From: RGIG5612 sp045627365
GTDB lineage: Bacteria > Bacillota > Clostridia > Lachnospirales > Lachnospiraceae
Reading direction: 5' to 3'
Assembly: GCA_045627365.1 (NCBI GenBank)
Contig: JAZQNN010000032.1
Location: 1-26,459, forward strand
DNA length: 26,459 nt
The notes under the pieces were generated by a model, which was not told the DNA's origin, searched no databases, and was given only the letters and a program-made list of their open reading frames with translations. A program made the translations under genes and the position numbers. Positions 15,467 through 23,926 of the stretch are shown here, one piece after another. Every line of letters starts with the position of its first letter. Positions within the stretch are counted from its first letter, which is position 1.

Positions 15467-16443
15467 TGCGCTCCTCCTTCCTTGCCGCTTAGATGGCAGA
15501 ATGCGCTGTGCCCGTCCGATATACGGATCTCAGGCGGAAGCTCTTCTGCGCAGCATGCACATGCGTGAAAGCATCTCGGAGCAAACGGGCATCCGCCCTT
15601 GACGTTGATCGGGTCGAACGGTTCGCCCTTGATGGATTCAAGTTTTTCTGATCCGTCCGCATCGATCCTCGGGATCGCTTTAAGAAGCGCCTTTGTGTAA
15701 GGATGCGTTGCCTTGTAGAATACGTCGTCAGTCGGGCCTTTTTCCATAATGCGTCCGCCGTACATTACCAGTACGCGGTCGCAGATATCCGCAACGATTC
15801 CCCAGTTATGTGTTACGAAAAGAAGGCTCATCCCACGCTCGTTACACAGTTTTTTAAGAAGCAGCAGGATCTGCTCCTGTATGGTCACGTCAAGCGCCGT
15901 TGTCGGCTCGTCCGCGATCAGAAGCTTTGGTGAACTCAGAAGTGCCATGGCAATCATGACCCTCTGCCTCATTCCCCCGGAGAGCTCATGCTGATATGCC
16001 TTCATGACTCTTCCCGGATCGTTGATCCCGACCTCGCCAAGCTCAGCAACGCATTTTTCATACGCTGTCTTTTTGGCTATCTTCTCATGAGCCAAAAGTG
16101 TCTCTGTCATCTGGTCGCCGATCGTGAACATCGGGTCAAGGCATGTCAGCGAATCCTGAAATACCATGCCTATGCCTTCGCCGCGAAGGATGGCCAGCTC
16201 TTTTTTAGCCATCTTGAAGACATCTTGGCCCTCGAAAAGTATCTCACCGCTTTCTTTGCCATTACGCGCAAGGAGCCTGGTTATCGCAAATGCGGTGGCA
16301 GATTTGCCGCTTCCGGACTCGCCCGCGATACCCAGGATCTCGCCCGGATATACATCAAAGGATACGTCACGTACGGCCTTAACGGTTCCGCCTGCCGTTA
16401 TGTAGTCTACACAGAGGTTTTTGACAGATAATAAAGCTTCCAT
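15463..16443 (-). CDS. Dipeptide/oligopeptide ABC transporter ATP-binding protein (OppD/DppD type)
   Basis: A 326-residue ATPase of the OppD/DppD kind: Walker A GESGSGKS at 41-48, signature LSGGMRQR at 154-161, Walker B LLIADEP at 174-180, followed by TTALDVTIQ, and switch His212. The C-terminal extension has CPFAPRC (285-291) and further Cys residues at 295, 297, 298 and 316. The LSGGMRQRVMIAMAL form is usual for the D subunit, and FSGGQQQR for the F subunit, so the two assort as expected. The ATG has AAAGGAGG 6 nt upstream and follows the OppC-type stop directly. No catalytic residue is missing. Confidence 0.93.
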   Translation of the reverse strand: MEALLSVKNLCVDYITAGGTVKAVRDVSFDVYPGEILGIAGESGSGKSATAFAITRLLARNGKESGEILFEGQDVFKMAKKELAILRGEGIGMVFQDSLTCLDPMFTIGDQMTETLLAHEKIAKKTAYEKCVAELGEVGINDPGRVMKAYQHELSGGMRQRVMIAMALLSSPKLLIADEPTTALDVTIQEQILLLLKKLCNERGMSLLFVTHNWGIVADICDRVLVMYGGRIMEKGPTDDVFYKATHPYTKALLKAIPRIDADGSEKLESIKGEPFDPINVKGGCPFAPRCFHACACCAEELPPEIRISDGHSAFCHLSGKEGGAQ

Positions 16444-16444
16444 C

Positions 16445-17299
16445 TCACGCCTCCTTTACATTGCTTCTTGGGTCCAGCACATCGCGAAGTGCATTGCCCA
16501 GATAGTTCCACGCGAGTGAAACGATGACGATCGCAAGTGCCGGGCAAACGCTGCCCCAAGGATGTACCCTGAGCGCGCTATATGCGGAATGCACCATCAG
16601 ACCCCACTCAGGTGTCGGCGGATTTATGGCCAACCCCAGGTATCCCATGATCGTGCTTGTCATTAATATGTCTGCGGCCACATTGGTAAACTGTACCGCG
16701 AAAGGACTCGTAATGTTATGGATTATGTGATCTTTGATCACGCACGCGCCGCTTCTTCCGAGCGCTCTGGCAGCCTCGATATATTCGCTGCCCATGACTG
16801 TCTTAACTGCCGCGCGGATCACCTTCATCGTATACGGAACAAAAGCGAGGGCCATTGCGTAAATGTAATAACCCTTTCCCCATCCGAAACTGCACTCAAA
16901 CAGAATGCACAGAAGCACAGCCGGAATGGCATTGATGATCTCGCAGATGCGCATCAGGAAAGTATCAAGTCTGCCGCCCACATAGCCGCTTATCAGACCC
17001 AGGATCAGGCCGCACGCTGCCGATATGCATGTCGCGAGCAGACTGCGGCTCATCGTTGTCCATCCGCCGTAAAGCAATCTTGAAAAAATGTCTCTTCCCA
17101 GGCTGTCGCAGCCTAAGATGTGCCCAGGCGTTGGCGGACTGTCCAGCAGATCAAGGTCAAATCCTTTGTATGTATACGGTGCGATCACAGGTGCAAGTGC
17201 GCATATCACGGTTATCCCCACGATAAGCCAGAAGCAGACCATTGCCATCGGATTCCTGACAAATCGTCCCAAAACGCCCCTCTTTTTCGCGTTTTTCAT
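16445..17299 (-). CDS. Dipeptide/oligopeptide ABC transporter permease (OppC/DppC type)
   Basis: A 284-residue permease with the OppC-type N-terminus (FVRNPMAMVCFWLIVG, then LAPVIAPY), the GHILGCDSLGRDIFSRLLYGG stretch at about 63-83 that marks the C subunit, about six membrane helices, and the EAA loop YIEAARALGRSGACVIKDH at about 172-190 that contacts the ATPases. It ends DPR. The ATG overlaps the OppB-type stop (ATGA). It forms the membrane channel with the protein encoded directly upstream. Confidence 0.93.
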   Translation of the reverse strand: MKNAKKRGVLGRFVRNPMAMVCFWLIVGITVICALAPVIAPYTYKGFDLDLLDSPPTPGHILGCDSLGRDIFSRLLYGGWTTMSRSLLATCISAACGLILGLISGYVGGRLDTFLMRICEIINAIPAVLLCILFECSFGWGKGYYIYAMALAFVPYTMKVIRAAVKTVMGSEYIEAARALGRSGACVIKDHIIHNITSPFAVQFTNVAADILMTSTIMGYLGLAINPPTPEWGLMVHSAYSALRVHPWGSVCPALAIVIVSLAWNYLGNALRDVLDPRSNVKEA

Positions 17300-18249
17300 C
17301 TTGTCACCGCCTTTCGAATGCGGTATTCATCCCTCAGACGTGGGTTCACGATGAAATACGCGATATCCGTCAGAAAATTCACGACCAGAATCGTCAGCGT
17401 GATGAAGAACGTAGCGCTCAGGAGCGTAATCGCGTCGCGGTTACCTATGCCCTTCAGAATATATTGACCGAGTCCCGGTATCGTAAAGTAATTCTCGACA
17501 ACGATCGTATTGCACAAAACGATAACGATCACGTTGTTGATGGACGATATAACAGGGACCAGGATATTTCTCATAACATGCTTGAAAATGATCTTCCCGC
17601 GCTTTATACCCCTTGCGGTAAGTGCCGTAATATAAAGCGAATTCAGAACTTCAAGAGTAGCTGCCCGGCTCATTTTGGCCGTTACAAAGGCGCCGTAGCT
17701 GCCCAGTACAATGGCCGGCATCACGTAGTTTTGCCATGATGTATATCCGAAAAGCGGCAAAATACGCAGCCACAGGCAGAACACGATCGCACATCCAAGC
17801 GCCAGGCAAAACGTCGGTATTGCGGAAAAGAAACTTAAAATCCCGGAAATAATATTATCCGGCCACTTCTTGTGGAAAAAAGCCGAAAGAATCCCCAAAG
17901 GGATCCCCAACACAACAGAATAAACAAAGCCGACCAGAGTCAGTCTTAATGTAAGACCGGCTCTGACCATCAGTATAGATTTGTAATTTTCCGGTTCCAG
18001 TCCTTCGCCGCTTCCGAAATGTCCGTGAACCACAAGGTCGTAGCTATAACGCACGAACTTGGTCACGACATTCTCGGGAGCGTTGATTTTTTCATAGAAC
18101 CTGTCCAGGGCATCATGCTCACTTGAATATGCCCTGAGTGATCTCTTTCCATTGCCCGGCAGATTCATCATCATCAGACAGACAACGAAAAGGATCAGAA
18201 AAAGGCAAAGCACCAGTAACGCAAAACGCTTTGCAAGATATTTAATCAT
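17296..18249 (-). CDS. Dipeptide/oligopeptide ABC transporter permease (OppB/DppB type)
   Basis: A 317-residue permease: N-terminal helix at about 10-30, an extracytoplasmic segment of about 70 residues, then the TM core with VLGIPLGILSAFFHKKWPD (about 113-131), AIPTFCLALG, and the EAA loop LYITALTARGIKRGKIIFKHVMRN near 203-226. GLGQY near the end is usual for the B subunit. The early segment differs from classical OppB in lacking the LGLDQP-like motif. Start and aminopeptidase stop overlap by one base (TAATG). No binding protein is encoded next to these four transporter genes, although imports of this class need one. Confidence 0.92.
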   Translation of the reverse strand: MIKYLAKRFALLVLCLFLILFVVCLMMMNLPGNGKRSLRAYSSEHDALDRFYEKINAPENVVTKFVRYSYDLVVHGHFGSGEGLEPENYKSILMVRAGLTLRLTLVGFVYSVVLGIPLGILSAFFHKKWPDNIISGILSFFSAIPTFCLALGCAIVFCLWLRILPLFGYTSWQNYVMPAIVLGSYGAFVTAKMSRAATLEVLNSLYITALTARGIKRGKIIFKHVMRNILVPVISSINNVIVIVLCNTIVVENYFTIPGLGQYILKGIGNRDAITLLSATFFITLTILVVNFLTDIAYFIVNPRLRDEYRIRKAVTR

Positions 18250-19478
18250 TAAATTGCCCAGTTACCATTTCTAAAGATTGCTACGGTCTTGCCGTCGGCG
18301 CAGATCGCATCGATATTCATATCTTCTGAACCGATCATGAAATCGACATGGATCATTGAATCGTTTACGCCCAGTGCGCGGCACTCATCAAGAGTCTTGT
18401 TGTGGAAGTCTTCGATAGTATCGGCGAATCCCATTCCAAGTGCCAGATGGCATGCTGCGTTCTCGTCGAACAGTGTGTTGTAGAATAAAAGTCCGCTCCG
18501 GCAGATAGGAGACTCGTAAGGAACAAGCGCGCACTCGCCGAGGTATGCACTGCCCTCGTCCATATTGATCATGTATGTAAGGAGATCTTCGCCCTTTTCA
18601 GCATGCCATTCAACGGCTTTGCCGCCTTCGAAACGGATGTTGAAGTTCTCGATCATCTGGCCCTGATAGCTGAGTGGCTTGGTTGCGTAAACGATGCCCT
18701 CTGCTTCTCCTCTCATCGGAGAGATGAAGCTTTCTTCTGTCGGCATGTTAGGATTGAAAACAACACCGCCGATAGTTGTCTCGTCACTTCCGCAGAACCT
18801 TGCCTCAGGGATCATTCCGACTGTGAAATCAGTGCCGTTCTTGCTTGTGTAGTGAAGCTTTTCGATCTTGAGAGAATTAAGCTTAGCGCAGTGATCCTTG
18901 ATATCCTTGTTATGCTTCTTCCATGCCTCGATAGGATCGTTGTCCTCTGATACCATAACGGTCTTTAAGATCTCTTTCCACAGGCGCTCTACAGCTGCGG
19001 TCGGTGTCAGTTCAGGGAACATCTTCTTGGCCCACTTCTTGCCTGGAACAGCTGCGATGGTCCACTGATATTTGTTCTCCGCCTGATCAACGATAGGCTT
19101 AACAATCGGCCACATGAGCTGACGTCCCTTGGCCATTTTGCCCTGGTTAACGCCCTTCATTGCGTCCGGATCGTCTGAATCGAGATAGATTCGTGCCGGG
19201 AGCTTCTCTGCAAAATATTTGTATCTTTCAAGCTCATAGCTGTCAACTGTTCCGAGAGTCTTTACGCTGCGGTAGCGAACATTGACCTTGGTAAGCGGAG
19301 CGTAACCCCAGTTTACAACGACCTTGCGTGCCTTGAGTTTGTAGCATTCCTCAACGACCATCTGTACGAATTCAGGCTGATCAAGTCCTGCCTCAATGAA
19401 GACATCCTGGCCCTTCTGAACGTTTGCGCCCATTACGGCGATAAGCTTTGCATATTTACGAAGTACAGTCTTTTTCAT
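18249..19478 (-). CDS. M29-family metallo-aminopeptidase (AmpS/PepS type)
   Basis: A 409-residue cytosolic aminopeptidase of normal length for family M29. The two-metal ligands of the family can be placed: Glu249 in NMPTEE, Glu315 in YLGECALVPY, His344 in NAACHLALG, and His377 and Asp379 in IHVDFMIGSEDM. The N-terminal half holds the usual domain with GANVQKGQDVFIEA. These enzymes remove N-terminal residues from short peptides. As first gene of the peptide-transporter operon it would degrade the imported peptides. GGAGGA lies 9 nt before the ATG. A candidate promoter is just upstream. Family assignment is secure; peptide preference is unknown. Confidence 0.93.
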   Translation of the reverse strand: MKKTVLRKYAKLIAVMGANVQKGQDVFIEAGLDQPEFVQMVVEECYKLKARKVVVNWGYAPLTKVNVRYRSVKTLGTVDSYELERYKYFAEKLPARIYLDSDDPDAMKGVNQGKMAKGRQLMWPIVKPIVDQAENKYQWTIAAVPGKKWAKKMFPELTPTAAVERLWKEILKTVMVSEDNDPIEAWKKHNKDIKDHCAKLNSLKIEKLHYTSKNGTDFTVGMIPEARFCGSDETTIGGVVFNPNMPTEESFISPMRGEAEGIVYATKPLSYQGQMIENFNIRFEGGKAVEWHAEKGEDLLTYMINMDEGSAYLGECALVPYESPICRSGLLFYNTLFDENAACHLALGMGFADTIEDFHNKTLDECRALGVNDSMIHVDFMIGSEDMNIDAICADGKTVAIFRNGNWAI

Positions 19479-19509
19479 GATAATTTCCTCCAGTAAAATG
19501 TTTGAAATA

Positions 19510-19537
19510 ATTATATTAAATCACAGTCAAAATGCAA
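19510..19537 (-). promoter_or_regulatory. Candidate promoter of the aminopeptidase/transporter operon
   Basis: On the minus strand a perfect TATAAT (19510-19515) is preceded after 16 nt by TTGCAT (19532-19537). It sits in the 61-nt gap after the exporter gene stop. The -10 is strong and the -35 weak. Confidence 0.5.
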
Positions 19538-19539
19538 GA

Positions 19540-21513
19540 TTATTCAAGCTCAAATGCGCCTGTATAAAGCTGATAATATGTGCCTTTCTTGTCGATAAGC
19601 TCGTTGTGCGTGCCGCGCTCGATTATCCTGCCGTGGTCGAGTACGATTATCGAATCCGAATTGCGGACCGTTGACAGGCGGTGTGCGATTACGAATACCG
19701 TTCTGCCCTCCATGAGTTTATCCATACCGCTCTGTACAAGGGCTTCTGTTCTGGTATCGATCGAGCTTGTTGCCTCGTCAAGGATCAGGACCGGTGTATT
19801 GGCTACAGCTGCACGTGCGATGGAAATAAGCTGGCGCTGGCCCTGTGACAGAGATGAACCGTTGCCGGTAAGCTCTGTATTGTAACCGTCCGGAAGACGC
19901 GTGATGAACTCGTCTGCGTTTGCCAGTTTAGCGGCTGCTATGCACTCCTCGTCCGTAGCGTCCAGGCGTCCGTAACGGATGTTGTCCATAACGGTGCCCG
20001 TGAAGAGGTTAACGTCCTGAAGAACAACGCCCAGCGATCTTCTCAGGTCCGGCTTCTTGATCTTCGTAACATTGATGCCGTCAAATCTTATCTTGCCGTC
20101 CGGAATATCATAGAAGCGGTTGATCAGGTTGGTGATCGTAGTTTTGCCTGCGCCCGTTGCGCCAACGAAAGCGAATTTTTCACCGGCCTTGGCGTGAAGC
20201 GTTACGTCAGTTAATACCTGCTTGCCCTCAACATATGAGAAGTCGACATTCTCCAGCTCGATATCGCCCTTGAGCTCGGTGTAGGTGATGGTGCCGTCCG
20301 CCTGATGCGGATGCTTCCATGCCCATTCGCCGGTCTGGTTTTCAGCCTCGGTGATATTGCCGTAAATGTCTTTGTTGATATTGACAAGCTCGCAGTATCC
20401 TTCGTCTTCTTCCTGCTTCTCGTCTATCAGTTCAAATACACGCGTAGCACCTGCAAGTCCCATCGTGATCATGGTTATCTGCATTGAGATGTTGCCCATG
20501 TTGTTGGAGAGCTGTCTGAACATGCCCAGGTACGTTACTACCATACCGAGTGTCAGTGGCTCAAGCCCTCTTAAGGATACGTTCGTAGCACTTAAGAAAT
20601 AAAGGAGTCCGCCGACGATCGCAATTACAACGTAGGAAATATTACCTACATTGTTGGAAATAGGTCCGATAACGTTACCGTTCTTATTTGCCTCATCAGC
20701 GTCGTGGAAGAGCTGATCGTTAAGCTTGTCAAATTGCTCCTTGGACTTCTCCTCGTGCGTAAATACCTTAACGACCTTAAGGCCGCTCATCATTTCCTCG
20801 ATGTAGCCCTCCTCACGGGCCATGGAAGCCTGCTGTGCGACCATGTATTTGCCGCTCTTCTTGGCAAATGTTCCGGCAAATTTGACCAGAGCGAATATGC
20901 CCAGCGCAACGACCAGACTGAGCCAGAAGCTGTAGTAAAGCATTACGCATACAAGCGAAATGATCGATATTCCCGCGGTGAGCAGCGACGGCATCGTCTG
21001 TCCGATGATCTGTCTCATTGCGTCCGCGTCATTGGTGTACGTACTCATGATCGAACCGTAAGCGTGCGTATCGAAATACTTGATCGGCAGCATCTGCATG
21101 TTGTCAAACATGTCATTTCTGAGATTCTTAAGCGTCCCCTGAGTTACGACTGCCATCAGGCGGCTGTACAGGAACGAACAGATAGTACCTGCCAGATAAA
21201 CGCATGCCAGCGTTCCCAGGATCTTAAATACCGGGCCTACAACGCTGTCCCAACCGGTTTCAAGACCGGGCAGAATGCACTCATCTATAAGTCTCTTGAG
21301 GAATATGCTCATAGCAGTTGTGGATACCGACGCTATGATAAGGCACACAACAACAATGATGAGATATGCCGGGTAGTGCTTGAAGATATACTTGAAAAGA
21401 CGCTTGAATGTGCCTTTCTTAAAATGTGCTCTTTCGCCGAGGCCTCTTCTCATCGGGCCGCCCTGTGGACGCGGAGTTCTGTTATCGTCTTCTTTTTCGA
21501 AATTCCCTGCCAT
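19540..21513 (-). CDS. Heterodimeric ABC exporter, subunit with canonical ATPase site
   Basis: A 657-residue half exporter: six membrane helices in residues about 45-345, then an insert of about 50 residues before the ATPase domain, as seen in clostridial exporters (GEWAWKHPH). Walker A GATGAGKT at 451-458, Q-loop LQD at 498-500, signature LSQGQ at 555-559, Walker B LILDE with Glu580, and switch His611, all intact. Together with the upstream gene it would form a BmrCD/TM287-288-type multidrug exporter in which this subunit holds the intact Walker B Glu and switch His. Substrate unknown. The start at 21513 was chosen over an upstream in-frame ATG because AAGGAGGA precedes it and it follows the partner stop by 4 nt. 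Confidence 0.92.
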   Translation of the reverse strand: MAGNFEKEDDNRTPRPQGGPMRRGLGERAHFKKGTFKRLFKYIFKHYPAYLIIVVVCLIIASVSTTAMSIFLKRLIDECILPGLETGWDSVVGPVFKILGTLACVYLAGTICSFLYSRLMAVVTQGTLKNLRNDMFDNMQMLPIKYFDTHAYGSIMSTYTNDADAMRQIIGQTMPSLLTAGISIISLVCVMLYYSFWLSLVVALGIFALVKFAGTFAKKSGKYMVAQQASMAREEGYIEEMMSGLKVVKVFTHEEKSKEQFDKLNDQLFHDADEANKNGNVIGPISNNVGNISYVVIAIVGGLLYFLSATNVSLRGLEPLTLGMVVTYLGMFRQLSNNMGNISMQITMITMGLAGATRVFELIDEKQEEDEGYCELVNINKDIYGNITEAENQTGEWAWKHPHQADGTITYTELKGDIELENVDFSYVEGKQVLTDVTLHAKAGEKFAFVGATGAGKTTITNLINRFYDIPDGKIRFDGINVTKIKKPDLRRSLGVVLQDVNLFTGTVMDNIRYGRLDATDEECIAAAKLANADEFITRLPDGYNTELTGNGSSLSQGQRQLISIARAAVANTPVLILDEATSSIDTRTEALVQSGMDKLMEGRTVFVIAHRLSTVRNSDSIIVLDHGRIIERGTHNELIDKKGTYYQLYTGAFELE

Positions 21514-21517
21514 CTTC

Positions 21518-23251
21518 TTATTCCTCCTTTCCCTTAGTCTGTGTTTCGTAGATCTCGGAGTAGATGCCTCCAAGCGCGATCAGCTCTTCGGATGTACCCT
21601 GCTCTACTATACGTCCGTCATTCATAACGAGAATTATGTCCGCATCTTCAACAGAGGATACCCTCTGTGCAATGATGATCTTGGTCGTGTCTGAAATGAT
21701 CTCGCGAAGATTTCTTCTGATTATCGCGTCCGTCTTGGTATCGACAGCTGACGTTGAATCGTCCATGATCAGGACCTTCGGGTTCTTAAGTATCGCTCTT
21801 GCGATGCAAAGTCTCTGCTTCTGACCGCCGGATACGTTTGTACCGCCCTGGGTGATCTCTCTGTCATATCCGTCTTCATGCGCTACGATAAACTCGTCCG
21901 CGCAGGCTGCCTTGCAGGCTGCGATGATCTCTCCATCGGTGGCGTCTTCTTTGCCCCAGCGCATATTTTCTTTGACTGTGCCGGCAAAAAGGACATTTTT
22001 CTGAAGCACAACCGCTACCTGATCTCTTAAAAACTTAAGGTCATACTTGCGAACGTCCACGCCGCCGACATAGACTGTGCCTTCCGTCGCGTCGTAAAGT
22101 CTTGAAATCAGCTGAATAAGCGTGGTCTTGGAAGAGCCCGTGCTTCCTATGATACCCACGATCGAGCCGCTTGGGATATCCAGGTTGATATCTTCAAGCG
22201 CGTTCTTGGCTGCTTCCTCGGAGTATTTGAATGAAACGTTTTCAAAACGGATGCTTCCGTCTTTCATCTCAGTGAGAGCCTCTTCAGCGTTGGTCAGAGT
22301 CGGCTCAAAGTTAAGGACTTCCGTAACACGGTTGCCGGCCTCGCCTGCCATGGTCATCATAACGAAGGCCATTCCGAGCATCTGAAGGGCACCGAGGATC
22401 TGAACGCCGTAGCTCATCAGTGAGCTGAGCTGTCCTGTGGTAAGCTCGGTCGCTCCGGTGCTGACGATCGTCCTGGCTCCGAAAAAGCACAGAAGCAGCA
22501 TTCCCGTGAATATGCACAAATTCATGACCGGGTTGAACAAAGCAAGGATCTGCTCTGCGTGAGTAAATTCCCTGCGTACGTCATCAGAACGTTCATCGAA
22601 TTTTTCGATCTCGTATTCCTCACGTACAAAGCCTTTGACCAGGCGGATCGCGGAAACATTCTCCTGAACCGAATTGTTCATCGCATCGTATTTCTTGAAT
22701 ATTCTGCGGAAAACATTGTGCGCGCTCTTCGCGATAAAAAGGATCGCCAGTGCCAGAACAGGCGCGATCGCTATGAATATCAATGTCAGTTTTGCATGGA
22801 TCGTGCAGCCCATAATGATCGCAAAGATGAACTGCAAAGGAACGCGTACGAACATTCTGATGATCATTCCGTAAGCCATCTGAAGGCTGGTTACGTCAGT
22901 CGTCATACGTGTTACAAGTGATGACGATGTGAAATGGTCCATGTCAGAAAATGAGAACGTCATTACTTTGTAGAACATGTCCTTACGCAGGTTCTTGGAA
23001 AAGCCCGCGCAGGCCGTTGCTCCGGCCTTTGCCGAAAGGATTCCCAGAGCCAGTGAGCAAAATGCCATGGCTATCAGGATCGCGCCGTACATCAGCAATT
23101 TGTTCATGGATTCGTTTTCCAGGCTGTCGATAAGCATAGCCATGACGAAAGGAAGCAGCGTCTCGATCAATATCTCGCCGGCGATGTAGACCGGAGCAAG
23201 AATAGACGGCTTCTTGAATTCACGTATGCTTTTAGCAAGTGTTTTGATCAA
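21518..23251 (-). CDS. Heterodimeric ABC exporter, subunit with degenerate ATPase site
   Basis: A 577-residue half exporter: TM domain at about 15-310, ATPase domain from about 333. Walker A is GSTGSSKT (369-376), with Ser instead of Gly before the Lys, a known variant. The signature VSGGQ (473-477) is canonical. Walker B reads LIMDDST, Asp498 replacing the catalytic Glu, and the switch His is replaced by Gln529 (IIAQRVSS). These changes mark the degenerate-site half of a heterodimer such as BmrC/BmrD or TM287/TM288. The start is TTG with an AGAGG site about 9 nt upstream; no nearby ATG fits. It follows marR by 20 nt and is followed by its partner after 4 nt. Confidence 0.92.
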   Translation of the reverse strand: MIKTLAKSIREFKKPSILAPVYIAGEILIETLLPFVMAMLIDSLENESMNKLLMYGAILIAMAFCSLALGILSAKAGATACAGFSKNLRKDMFYKVMTFSFSDMDHFTSSSLVTRMTTDVTSLQMAYGMIIRMFVRVPLQFIFAIIMGCTIHAKLTLIFIAIAPVLALAILFIAKSAHNVFRRIFKKYDAMNNSVQENVSAIRLVKGFVREEYEIEKFDERSDDVRREFTHAEQILALFNPVMNLCIFTGMLLLCFFGARTIVSTGATELTTGQLSSLMSYGVQILGALQMLGMAFVMMTMAGEAGNRVTEVLNFEPTLTNAEEALTEMKDGSIRFENVSFKYSEEAAKNALEDINLDIPSGSIVGIIGSTGSSKTTLIQLISRLYDATEGTVYVGGVDVRKYDLKFLRDQVAVVLQKNVLFAGTVKENMRWGKEDATDGEIIAACKAACADEFIVAHEDGYDREITQGGTNVSGGQKQRLCIARAILKNPKVLIMDDSTSAVDTKTDAIIRRNLREIISDTTKIIIAQRVSSVEDADIILVMNDGRIVEQGTSEELIALGGIYSEIYETQTKGKEE

Positions 23252-23271
23252 ATCTAAGTACCTCTTTCTAT

Positions 23272-23736
23272 TTATTGCAGTTTCTCTTCAAGGGCCTGCT
23301 CGTATTTATCCAGCAGTTCCCTGAATCTGGCGCGGTCTTCATCATTGAAGATCGCGTCCACCATGGTGTCCATCTGCCGCATGGTTTTACCCATTGCCTC
23401 GCAGGCTTTCTCGCCTTCCTCGGTCAGCGACAGCTTCTTGAGTCTGGCATCACTCGGCACATTCTCCCTTGTGATGTAGCCCTTGGCCTCCATCTGTTTG
23501 AGTACACCGGTGACCGATGACTTGGTGATGGAAAAATTCTTCTCGATGTCCTTCTGATAGACGTCCTTACCGCGATTGTCGAGAATGAATTTGAGCACCC
23601 AGCCATGCATGAACGTTACATCATCGATGTTGTTGCTTCGGGCAAGATCATTGGCAAATCTGAACGACAGATGATTGACCTGCTTGATCCTCAGAGCGAT
23701 GGGGCGTTTGTCTTGTCTTCCACGGTTTTCAACCAT
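23272..23736 (-). CDS. MarR-family transcriptional regulator
   Basis: A 154-residue dimeric winged-helix regulator of typical size. The DNA-binding part is at about 50-105: YQKDIEKNFSITKSSVTGVLKQMEAKGYITRE is the helix-turn-helix, followed by the wing PSDARLKKLSLTEEG, a hallmark of MarR proteins. The N- and C-terminal helices form the dimer interface. It is the first gene of the exporter operon, with a near-perfect promoter and a palindrome between promoter and start, so it most likely represses itself and the exporter until a ligand, perhaps the exporter's substrate, binds. GAGAGGA lies about 6 nt before the ATG. Confidence 0.93.
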   Translation of the reverse strand: MVENRGRQDKRPIALRIKQVNHLSFRFANDLARSNNIDDVTFMHGWVLKFILDNRGKDVYQKDIEKNFSITKSSVTGVLKQMEAKGYITRENVPSDARLKKLSLTEEGEKACEAMGKTMRQMDTMVDAIFNDEDRARFRELLDKYEQALEEKLQ

Positions 23737-23778
23737 ATTTGTCCTCTCTTTTAAATGTGTATGGTTTGTTATGAAACA

Positions 23779-23807
23779 GTACGAATCCGAATAGTTCGGA
23801 AACGTAC
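23779..23807. promoter_or_regulatory. Palindromic operator, probable MarR binding site
   Basis: A 29-nt interrupted palindrome with half-sites GTACGAATCCGAA and TTCGGAAACGTAC around TAG; 11 of 13 positions pair. It begins 6 nt downstream of the -10 of the marR promoter and so covers the start of transcription, where a bound repressor would block initiation. Confidence 0.7.
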
Positions 23808-23813
23808 CTTTGG

Positions 23814-23842
23814 ATTATATACTTACACTCTAATACTGTCAA
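23814..23842 (-). promoter_or_regulatory. Promoter of the marR-exporter operon
   Basis: On the minus strand TTGACA (23837-23842), 17-nt spacer, TATAAT (23814-23819): both hexamers and spacing equal the sigma-A consensus. So strong a promoter fits one that is held down by a repressor. Confidence 0.85.
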
Positions 23843-23851
23843 TATATAATC

Positions 23852-23884
23852 AGATCCGGCGCAGTCATCGACCGTGCCGGATCT
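23852..23884 (-). terminator. Hairpin downstream of the SDR gene, possible terminator
   Basis: A perfect 9-bp stem (AGATCCGGC / GCCGGATCT) with a 15-nt loop lies 42 nt after the SDR stop. No T tract follows on either strand, so it may act as a weak terminator or a processing site rather than a classical one. It abuts the -35 of the marR promoter. Confidence 0.4.
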
Positions 23885-23926
23885 AAAGGAAAAAAGAATA
23901 GTTCTTCTAAATGGATTTTTTCGAAA

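Noticed and set aside
20704..21537. 277-codon plus-strand frame opposite the ABC exporter
   Set aside because: Long only because of codon bias of the gene on the other strand; His/Arg/Asp-rich product, no recognised domain.
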